From the NCBI RefSeq assembly GCF_013409005.1, contig NZ_JACBZO010000001.1:372001-436000 (forward strand): a DNA stretch of 64,000 bases. Direction: 5' to 3'. The stretch comes from Demequina lutea (GTDB taxonomy: Bacteria > Actinomycetota > Actinomycetes > Actinomycetales > Demequinaceae). Below the pieces are notes generated by a model, which did no database searches, was not told the DNA's origin, and saw only the letters and a program-made list of their open reading frames with translations. This document shows positions 36,809 through 43,041 of this stretch, in pieces (positions within the stretch are counted from its first letter, which is position 1; every line of letters begins with the position of its first letter). Made by a program: the position numbers and the translations under genes.

Positions 36809-37836
36809 GCGGCTGCCGCGGTCATCGCCGTGCCTTGGCCGCTGACGAGTTCCACGGTCAGCGGATCGCTCACGAGCACCGCGGAGAACTCGTCGACGAG
36901 GTCCTTGGCGTGATAGACGACAGTCACCGTTCCCCTCGCCTCGTCCACCGTGGCATTGTCGGTGACCTCGGGAAGGCACCCGCGCAGAGCGGCCCGCCAT
37001 GGGCGGGCCTGCTTGCAGTTGTAGATGCCCGGAAGGTAGACCGCCGTAGGGTCGGCCTGGTTGTTTGGGTTGAGATACATCGTGTTGATGGTGTCGCCGA
37101 GTGCTTGGGCCAGCGCGACGGACTCGGCGGTGGAGAAGACCCTTCCGATCGCGATCACGTCGTATGCGCCGGGGCCGATGTTCGCGGGGCTCGCGTGCTG
37201 CCCGTCCGAGCAGAAAGCCCCGTCGATGAGCAACTGGGAGCGGGGGACGGTGACCGTGCCGCCCTTCAGATTTTGGGACAGGATGACGCCGCCGCCCGAG
37301 ATCATGCCCCTGATGATTCCATCCTGGATGACCAGGAAGTCGATCCCCGATGTCGCGACCGTACCTTGGTCGGCAGTCGTGACCGACCGGACGACCGCCT
37401 GGAAGAGGGGAGGCCCGTCGCTGGACAACTGATCGCCGAGGGTGAGTGCCGTGCCCACCCTGAGCGTCAGGCTGAGGTCGTGGTCCACGGGATGAGGGGT
37501 GGGCGCAGGATCGCCGCAACGCAGGGTGGCCGATGCGGGTATGAACTCGGGCCCGCCCGTCAACGGAAAAGTGGCGGATACAAACCCGATAGTTGGAGTC
37601 GAAATGGGACTCTCGCCGACGGCGGCGTGGCGGTTGCCGTCAGTACCGCCGCTGGCACCGTCGAGAGCGACCGCCCCCAGGATGCCGACGACGACCAGGG
37701 CGCCGAGTCGGCCGGTCCATCGCGTTGCGACGCGTCGGCGAATCGTCCTCACGGCAGCGGTGCCGAGCGCGGTCCTTTTGCTCTGGTGGTGGCGGAGCAG
37801 TAGAGCAAACGCTTCGTGCGTGCTTTCGGAACTCAC
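36805..37836 (-). CDS. Shortened membrane-anchored partner B3 of sigma module B
   Basis: 343 residues from GTG 37836, overlapping the sigma stop as GTGA. Inner segment VSSESTHEAFALLLRHHQSK, helix LGALVVVGILGAVAL, and an exterior with LRCGDPAPTPHP, VFSTAESVALAQALG, LPGIYNCKQ and RGCLPEVTDNA. Homology with B2 runs to FSAVLVSDPLTVELVSG and then stops in TAMTAAAA, so about 150 C-terminal residues, including the GQWRIT end block, are missing. The truncation point touches the B2 start codon. It is either a deletion product that kept coupled translation, or a functional short form. Confidence 0.65.
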   Translation of the reverse strand: MSSESTHEAFALLLRHHQSKRTALGTAAVRTIRRRVATRWTGRLGALVVVGILGAVALDGASGGTDGNRHAAVGESPISTPTIGFVSATFPLTGGPEFIPASATLRCGDPAPTPHPVDHDLSLTLRVGTALTLGDQLSSDGPPLFQAVVRSVTTADQGTVATSGIDFLVIQDGIIRGMISGGGVILSQNLKGGTVTVPRSQLLIDGAFCSDGQHASPANIGPGAYDVIAIGRVFSTAESVALAQALGDTINTMYLNPNNQADPTAVYLPGIYNCKQARPWRAALRGCLPEVTDNATVDEARGTVTVVYHAKDLVDEFSAVLVSDPLTVELVSGQGTAMTAAAA

Positions 37837-38384
37837 AGCGTCAACACCTCGACCTCGTCGGTCGCGGCCGAGAAGTCGGGAATCTCGTCGTCGCCAACCG
37901 CCCGAGCGATCGTGGGTGCAGCGCCCTCGAGAATCTCGACTGCCCGCTCTCTCGACACCTCCAAGAGCGAGGCAACAGCATCGGTCGAGGCTCCGTCGAG
38001 AAAGTAGGAAACGCACGCGAGCCGTTCGTAGGGTGTGAGCTTCTCGAGTGCCATCTCCAGGCGTCCAACGGTCGTCTGCTCGCGCGGGTCCCGCTCCTCC
38101 TTGCGGCGAAGCGTGGCGTCTCTGGCGGGTCCAGGAACGTACGCCTCCGAAGCCACCTCGACGATTGCGGCTTTGGGGGGTGAATGTTGTGCATGTTTGT
38201 AAGGAACGGCGGCGACACCTTGCGCGAGAAGCTGAGCGGCCTCATGGTGCGCGGCCAACTTCAGATCGGTCCCTCGCAGGCGCTTGCGGCGGGACGCCAC
38301 GCGGGTCACGGCGTGGTTCGCCACCTCCACAGCGGCATCATTGTCCGCGATCAAGCGCACCCAGGCTGTGAGCCAGGTCAGCAC
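37833..38384 (-). CDS. Divergent SigE-like ECF sigma factor (module B)
   Basis: 183 residues from a GTG. Region 4 is readable: ALEKLTPYERLACVSYFLDGASTDAVASLLEVSRERAVEILEGA, in the same position as the VLRYYDDLTVAQIA block of the other modules. Region 2 is weak: DNDAAVEVANHAVTRVASRRKRLRG aligns only loosely with the usual AEDLVQEAxVKxF helix and lacks the DLVQ core. It may be a degenerate sigma factor or a sigma-like regulator. It lies 35 bases after the HAD hydrolase gene on the same strand and overlaps B3. The frame upstream is open without a better start; AGGA lies 10 bases before the GTG. Confidence 0.6.
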   Translation of the reverse strand: MLTWLTAWVRLIADNDAAVEVANHAVTRVASRRKRLRGTDLKLAAHHEAAQLLAQGVAAVPYKHAQHSPPKAAIVEVASEAYVPGPARDATLRRKEERDPREQTTVGRLEMALEKLTPYERLACVSYFLDGASTDAVASLLEVSRERAVEILEGAAPTIARAVGDDEIPDFSAATDEVEVLTL

Positions 38385-38419
38385 TTCCCGTGCGTCCTGG
38401 ACCCTCGTTGTCCGTGGAG

Positions 38420-39211
38420 CTATTTCGCGCGTCGTCTCCTCCTCGCCGAGCGAACCATGAGGGCGGCCACGAGGACGCCCAGGCCAACGAGCACGACGGT
38501 CGCCAACGCGGGTCCCGCGGCCTCCGCTTTGCGCAAGGCAACTGGGGTGCGGAAGCGAAGTACGCCCCAGCCGTTGGTCGCGGCCGCACGGCGCAAGGAG
38601 CGGTCCGGATTGACCACGAAGCCGTGGCCGACGACGCCAAGCATCGGCGCGTCGGTGATCGAGTCCGAATACGCGTAGGACCCGTCCAGGTCGTAGCCCT
38701 GCGCCGCCGCGAGTTCCTTGATCGCGTCGGCCTTGGCCTGGCCGTATGCGTAGAACGTGATCTCGCCCGTATAGAGGCCGTCGGCGATTTCCATGCGCGA
38801 GGCGATCCAGTGTTCCGCTCCCAGAAGATCGGCGATGGGAGCGACGAGCTCCGCGCCGGAGGCGCTCACGATGATGACCTCGCGACCGTTTGCCTGGTGG
38901 CGCTTGATGAGAGCGAGCGCCTCGTCATAGACGACGGGGTCGATGAGTTCGTGGATTGTCTCGTGCACCACTGCGGTGACCTTGGCCACGTCCCAGCCTT
39001 TGATGAGCTCCGAAATCGCATCCCGCAGCCTCGAGGTTTGCCGCTCGTCGGCGCCGCCGATGGTGAAGAGGAAGTGCGCGTAGGCGGCCCGGACCGCATC
39101 GGCCCTGGTGAAAAGGCCTTCCTTCATCATCGGGCGCGAGAACGCCGCAGACGATGACGTGGCAATGATCGTCTTGTCGAGGTCGAAGAATGCGGCAGTT
39201 TGTCCGGCCAT
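38420..39211 (-). CDS. HAD-superfamily IB hydrolase with C-terminal membrane helix
   Basis: 263 residues. Nucleophile motif AAFFDLDKTIIATSS, motif II IIVSASGAELVAPIA and motif III YSDSITDAPML are all present, as in the SerB-like IB subfamily. A C-terminal helix (PALATVVLVGLGVLVAALMV) with RSARRRRRAK anchors it to the membrane. HAD-IB genes of this kind are regularly found next to actinobacterial Tad pilus loci, and the Tad genes start 235 bases away on the opposite strand. The septum-site protein gene (ssd) that usually lies between them is missing here. A phosphate ester of a small metabolite or lipid is the likely substrate. Confidence 0.85.
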   Translation of the reverse strand: MAGQTAAFFDLDKTIIATSSSAAFSRPMMKEGLFTRADAVRAAYAHFLFTIGGADERQTSRLRDAISELIKGWDVAKVTAVVHETIHELIDPVVYDEALALIKRHQANGREVIIVSASGAELVAPIADLLGAEHWIASRMEIADGLYTGEITFYAYGQAKADAIKELAAAQGYDLDGSYAYSDSITDAPMLGVVGHGFVVNPDRSLRRAAATNGWGVLRFRTPVALRKAEAAGPALATVVLVGLGVLVAALMVRSARRRRRAK

Positions 39212-39277
39212 GTGGTCAGCGTATCTGGCGAATCCATTGTGCGATAGCGGCCACTCGGGGGGCGCGAGCGTGCACCG

Positions 39278-39361
39278 CGCGGTGGTCGCGTAGTTGTCTC
39301 GCGGTGGTCGCGGGGTGGTCGCGCAGGCAGCGCGCGGTGGTCGCGCGGTGGTCGCGCGTCG
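39278..39361. repeat. Imperfect tandem repeats of GGTGGTCGCG
   Basis: Five copies of a roughly 10-base unit (GGTGGTCGCG with flanking CGCG) occur in the 234-base gap between the HAD gene and tadA. They are imperfectly spaced and show no spacers of constant size. The rest of the gap shows no gene. Confidence 0.65.
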
Positions 39362-39445
39362 TGCCCAGGCCGCCAGCGTGCCGGTCTTCCCATGTGTCGG
39401 GGCGAGCGAAATCACCCCCGAAGCGCCGCCGCGCATCGTTGACCC

Positions 39446-40489
39446 ATGACAACGCACGCATGGCTCCCTGACTGGCTCCGCCTGCTGTGGGAGGTGCCAG
39501 GAGTGACGGACGTTTTGATCAACGGCCCTGGCGACGTATGGCTCGATCGCGGGCTGGGTCTGGAAAGCGCGAGCGTGCTCGCGCCGGAAACGCGGGGAGC
39601 CGAATCCGTCGGAGAGGTGAGGGCCCTTGCCGTGCGGCTTGCGTCTCTCGCCGGAAGGAGGCTGGACGACGCGTCTCCTGCCGTCGACGCGCGGCTTCCG
39701 GACGGCACCCGCTTCCATGCGGTGCTGCCCCCGATCGCCGACGGTTGTGCGCTGTTGTCGCTGAGGCGAGTGAGATCGGCCTCGATGACGTGGGAGGACC
39801 TCCTGTTTCAGGGAGCCGTTCACCCGGTGCTCGAGCCGGTACTGCGCGGGCTCGTGAGGTCGAAGTCGTCCGTCATCGTGTCCGGCGCCACGGGTTCTGG
39901 CAAGACGACCTTGTTGGCGACGCTGCTGGCCGACGTCGATCAGCGGGAACGGATTGTGCTGATCGAGGAGGCCGGTGAGGTTCGTCCCTCGCATCCACAC
40001 GTGGTGCGGTTGGTTGAGCGGCCTGCCAACGTCGACGGGGCGGGAGCCGTGGGCATGTCGCGACTGGTGCGGGAGGCGCTCCGTATGCGGCCCGATCGCA
40101 TCGTGCTGGGAGAGTGCCGCGGTGCAGAGATCCGCGAGGTCCTCCTCGCGCTCAACACCGGGCATCGGGGGAGCCTCACCACGCTGCATGCGAATGCGGC
40201 GGCGGACGTGCCTGCACGGCTGATTGCACTTGGCGCGCTGGCCGGGCTGAGTGAGCGTGCGGTGGCACTCCACGCGAGCGCCGCATTCGCCGCGATCGTG
40301 CATCTGGAAAGGGATTCGCGGAGGCGCAGGGTCGCCGAGGTGGCGCTGTTGCAGTCGAGAGACGACGAGCTGAAGGCAGTGCCCGCTGCGATGGTCGACG
40401 CCGAGGGGCGCCTTCATCACGGTGCGGCGTGGGCCAAGTTGCGGCAGATTGCCCTCCCTGACGACGACCGGGTTGCGGTGGCGTCTTGA
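39446..40489 (+). CDS. tadA: Tad/Flp pilus secretion ATPase TadA
   Basis: 347 residues. Walker A is SGATGSGKTTL, followed by the Asp box VLIEEAGEVRPSHPH, the Walker B region MRPDRIVLGECRGAE and the His box GHRGSLTTLHAN, all hallmarks of the type II/IV secretion ATPase family. It powers assembly of a Flp-type pilus. Length matches the short actinobacterial form. The stop overlaps the next gene's TTG start as TTGA, beginning a run of coupled pilus genes. Upstream lies a repeat-rich gap and no ssd gene. Confidence 0.93.
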   Translation: MTTHAWLPDWLRLLWEVPGVTDVLINGPGDVWLDRGLGLESASVLAPETRGAESVGEVRALAVRLASLAGRRLDDASPAVDARLPDGTRFHAVLPPIADGCALLSLRRVRSASMTWEDLLFQGAVHPVLEPVLRGLVRSKSSVIVSGATGSGKTTLLATLLADVDQRERIVLIEEAGEVRPSHPHVVRLVERPANVDGAGAVGMSRLVREALRMRPDRIVLGECRGAEIREVLLALNTGHRGSLTTLHANAAADVPARLIALGALAGLSERAVALHASAAFAAIVHLERDSRRRRVAEVALLQSRDDELKAVPAAMVDAEGRLHHGAAWAKLRQIALPDDDRVAVAS

Positions 40490-41037
40490 GGTCGCTTCGT
40501 GAGGCGGGTGTCGTGAGGCGGCGAAGCGGCTCCGTTGGGCGCGAACCTGAGCTAGCGACCGACGCGGAACGCCTCGCGGCCGTCGCTGCCGCCTCGCGCG
40601 CGGGCGCCTCCGCATGGGAATCGTGGAGGCAGTGGGGTGACGACACGGCGACCACCGACGAGGGCGTGCCGATCCTCAATCGCGATGACGCTCTTGCGCG
40701 CGACGCGATTGCGGCGGCCCGCCTGGCGCACGAGTCAGGGGTGCCGCTCGCGGACCTCGTGTCTTCGCTCGCGAGGGTGGAGGCGGTCCGGGAAAACGCG
40801 AGGCTTGCGGTCGGCGTGGCCATGGCGGGTCCGCGTGCCTCGGCGAGCCTGCTTGGGTGGTTGCCCGTCGCCGGTCTCCTGGTGAGTGCCGTGGTGGACC
40901 CCCGCACCGTCGCGGTGCTTGCGACCACGAGGCTCGGCTGGGGATTGATCGTCGTTGCGGTGGGTCTGACGGCGATGGGGCGCCGGTGGATGACCACGTT
41001 GCTCCGCACGGCGTCGGCCGCTGGAGCGGTTCCGTGA
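40486..41037 (+). CDS. tadB: Tad pilus membrane protein TadB
   Basis: 183 residues, a short TadB/GspF-type protein. A cytoplasmic helical region (LAAVAAASRAGASAWESWRQW and AARLAHESGVPLADLVSSLARVE) is followed by two helices (ASLLGWLPVAGLLVSAVV and WGLIVVAVGLTAMG). The TTG start overlaps the tadA stop, and its stop overlaps the tadC start (GTGA). Known TadB proteins are longer (about 260-300 residues), so the N-terminal membrane part is absent or replaced. The assignment rests mainly on position. Confidence 0.72.
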   Translation: MRSLREAGVVRRRSGSVGREPELATDAERLAAVAAASRAGASAWESWRQWGDDTATTDEGVPILNRDDALARDAIAAARLAHESGVPLADLVSSLARVEAVRENARLAVGVAMAGPRASASLLGWLPVAGLLVSAVVDPRTVAVLATTRLGWGLIVVAVGLTAMGRRWMTTLLRTASAAGAVP

Positions 41038-41486
41038 GTACCGATACGAGCCTCGTCACGCTGTGTGCGCTGTTGGCCGCCGCGGTGCGTTCCGGGCTCG
41101 ATGTTCGTTCGGCGCTCGAGCACGTTGGTCGCGTTGCCGAGGGCGATGCCAGGGCCCTCTGTGAGGTCGCGAACGGCCTCGCCGCGGGTGTGCCATGGGG
41201 TGATGCTTGGACCATTGCGCCTCCTCGGTTTTGGCCGCTCGGCCGCGCGCTGGGACCCGCATGGGAGCGCGGGTCGAGTCCCGTCGATGCCCTCGACACG
41301 TTGGCCGACGCGACGCTCGCCAAGGCGAGAGCATCCGGAGACATGGCCGCTGCGGAACTCGGAGTCCGCCTGTCGCTGCCGCTCGCGTTGTGTCTGCTCC
41401 CGGCCTTCGTGCTCATCGGCGTCGTGCCGCTCCTCATCGCCGTGGGCGGCGCCGTGGTGGGGGATGTCACGGGCGGCGGGCCGTGA
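41034..41486 (+). CDS. tadC: Tad pilus membrane protein TadC
   Basis: 150 residues from a GTG overlapping the tadB stop. An N-terminal helix (LVTLCALLAAAVRSGLDVRSALEHVG) precedes ANGLAAGVPWGDAW and a conserved T2SSF-like stretch ASGDMAAAELGVRLSLPLALCLLPAFVLIGVVPLLIAVGGAVVG with two C-terminal helices. TadB and TadC together form the inner-membrane platform for pilus assembly. It is shorter than most TadC proteins but complete at both ends. Confidence 0.75.
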   Translation: MSTDTSLVTLCALLAAAVRSGLDVRSALEHVGRVAEGDARALCEVANGLAAGVPWGDAWTIAPPRFWPLGRALGPAWERGSSPVDALDTLADATLAKARASGDMAAAELGVRLSLPLALCLLPAFVLIGVVPLLIAVGGAVVGDVTGGGP

Positions 41487-41609
41487 ACGCGCCGTGATCG
41501 GTGAGCACCGCGGGTGGCGTCAGGAGGCGGGAGGCGGGAGGCTCACGCGGCGCCTGGCCCGGCTGCACCCCAGTACAGAAGTAATCATCCACGAGTGAAG
41601 GGATCCGCA

Positions 41610-41789
41610 ATGAAGAAGGCAATCTGCCGGTGGTGTGCAAGAGACGATGAGGGGATGGCGACCGTCGAATACGCGCTCGTGACGGTCGCCGCGGCGGCTT
41701 TCGCCGCCGTGCTGATCGCGATCGTTAAGTCACCCGAGGTGCGATCGGCGCTCGCATCGCTCGTTGGTCAAGCGCTCGGCGGAAGTTAA
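41610..41789 (+). CDS. Flp-type pilin (DUF4244-like)
   Basis: 59 residues: basic leader MKKAICRWCARDDEGMATVEYALVTV, then a hydrophobic stretch to FAAVLIAIV and a short SPEVRSALASLVGQALGG tail. The prepilin cleavage site is expected just before MATVEYAL, with Glu+5 as in type IV pilins. GAAGGGAT precedes the ATG. The mature subunit is about 44 residues, consistent with Flp pilins. The preceding 123 bases after tadC hold no gene. No prepilin peptidase gene is in the window. Confidence 0.88.
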   Translation: MKKAICRWCARDDEGMATVEYALVTVAAAAFAAVLIAIVKSPEVRSALASLVGQALGGS

Positions 41790-41793
41790 CGGC

Positions 41794-42255
41794 ATGCCGC
41801 TGCATGCGGCGAACGGCGCAAGGTCGCCGCGCGCCACTAGTCCGCCCGGGGGCCGCGCCACTAGTCCGCCCGGGGGCCGCGCCACTAGTCCGCCCGGGGG
41901 CCGCGGCACCAGGACGCGCGGGGGCCGCGGCCGCAGTTCCATCCGCGGCCAAGCGGGCTCCGCGACCGTCGAATTCGCCCTGGGGCTTCCCAGCCTGGTG
42001 GTGGTCTTGGCGTTCGCCTTGTCCGCCGTCGCGTGGGCGCTGGACATCGAGTCCGCCCAACGCGGGGCGGCGGAGGCTGCTCGCGCCGCGATAGTCGAGT
42101 CCGATGCGGCGGCCGTCGCGGTGGCCACTAGGGCGAGCGGCGCGAACGACGTCAGCATCGCTCGCTCGGAAGGCTTCGTGACCGCTTGCGTGACCGTCAC
42201 GCGAGCCCCTTGGCCGGCGGTCGCCAGATGCGCCACCGCCAGAGACAGGCCATGA
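41794..42255 (+). CDS. TadE-like pseudopilin with repeat-coded N-terminus
   Basis: 153 residues. The C-terminal part has the TadE hallmark GSATVEFALGLPSLVVVLAFALSAVAWALDIESAQRGAAEAARAA, the pseudopilin helix. The N-terminal 50 residues are unusual: a Pro/Gly/Arg-rich tail coded by 24-base tandem repeats (ATSPPGGR three times, then GTRTRGGR). ATG 41794, 5 bases after the pilin stop, is chosen over TTG 41764. The repeats lie before the processing site, so they may be removed with the leader. Confidence 0.78.
   Translation: MPLHAANGARSPRATSPPGGRATSPPGGRATSPPGGRGTRTRGGRGRSSIRGQAGSATVEFALGLPSLVVVLAFALSAVAWALDIESAQRGAAEAARAAIVESDAAAVAVATRASGANDVSIARSEGFVTACVTVTRAPWPAVARCATARDRP
41831..41926 (+). 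repeat. Four 24-base tandem repeats inside the TadE-like gene
   Basis: Three exact copies of a 24-base unit beginning GCGCCACTAGTCCGCCC (41831-41902) and a degenerate fourth (41903-41926). The period is a multiple of three, so copy-number change would keep the reading frame. Confidence 0.9.
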
Positions 42256-42337
42256 GGGTGTGGTCCCCGGGGCATGGGCATGAGGCGGCGCGGACATGAG
42301 GGCGTGGTCATGGGGGCATGGTCATGAAGGCGCGCCG

Positions 42338-42730
42338 ATGCGTGCACGGAGTGCGGTCCTCGAGTGCGAACGCGGTTCCGCGACGCCCCTCGTGGTCGCG
42401 GTGTTGGCGATGATCGCGATCGTCGGCCTCTCCGCGGTCGACGGTGGCGCTGTGATGGTCGCCTCCGCCAAGACCGAGTCCGTGGCCGACTTGGCCGTTC
42501 TGGCTGCGGCTCGCGTCGATCGAGACTCGCGCGCTGAAGGTGCGTCCGCGGGCTCGGCCTTGCAGGCCGGTTGTGAGGCGGCCCGTGAGGTCGCATCACG
42601 CAATGGCATGGCAGTGAGCTCGTGCGTCCGAGGCCCCCGCGCGTCGGTCCTCGTCACCGTCGAACTGCGCGTCCGTGCGTGGCCCGGGCCGTTGCGCGCT
42701 TCGGCGAGAGCGGGCCCGTCATGGGGCTGA
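42338..42730 (+). CDS. TadE/TadG-like secreted protein of the pilus locus
   Basis: 130 residues. ECERGSATPLVVAVLAMIAIVGLSAVDGGAVMVASAKTESVADLAVLAAAR is the pseudopilin-like start seen in the Rv3654c type of TadE-like proteins adjacent to actinobacterial pilus genes. GAAGG precedes ATG 42338, better than the GTG at 42296. The gene ends the plus-strand pilus cluster. The remaining 311 bases to the next gene hold a hairpin and a short pentamer repeat, but no gene. Confidence 0.75.
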   Translation: MRARSAVLECERGSATPLVVAVLAMIAIVGLSAVDGGAVMVASAKTESVADLAVLAAARVDRDSRAEGASAGSALQAGCEAAREVASRNGMAVSSCVRGPRASVLVTVELRVRAWPGPLRASARAGPSWG

Positions 42731-42760
42731 GTGGATCCCGGAAGACAGAAAACCCAGCGA

Positions 42761-42786
42761 CGGCTCAGGCTGAGGGATCTGAGCCG
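42761..42786 (+). terminator. Hairpin after the pilus operon
   Basis: CGGCTCAG (42761-42768) pairs perfectly with CTGAGCCG (42779-42786) across a 10-base loop, 30 bases after the last pilus gene. No T-run follows, so it is a weak terminator or a message-stabilising hairpin. Confidence 0.5.
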
Positions 42787-42993
42787 CCGCAGGGCACTCA
42801 CTAGGATACGCGATCCGGCCGTCTTCGCGAGAGACATAATGCGAATGCGATGCCGCGATCCGGTCGGCCCAAGTTCATGAGGAGTGGCCTGCGACAAGGT
42901 CATGCTCTTGGGTTTGGTGCCTTCACACAAGAACTTCCATTCCATACCCAGCCGACCGACGCGGGGGTTGCGCCGACCGGGCCGCGGCCGTCC

Positions 42994-43025
42994 AGCGCAG
43001 CGCAGCGCAGCGCAGCGCAGCGCAG
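42994..43025. repeat. AGCGC pentamer tract
   Basis: About six head-to-tail copies of AGCGC are followed by a degraded AGTGC run, just past the end of the module C membrane-protein gene. It appears to be slippage-derived satellite DNA. Confidence 0.8.
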
Positions 43026-43041
43026 TGCAGTGTGCAGTGAA

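Noticed and set aside
35288-37519. 743-residue version of partner B2
   Set aside because: The first 237 residues are the out-of-frame shadow of B3 (Arg/His-rich). The real start is GTG 36808 overlapping the B3 stop.
38420-40615. 731-residue version of the HAD hydrolase
   Set aside because: The upstream part is antisense to tadA and the GGTGGTCGCG repeats; the HAD domain starts at ATG 39211.
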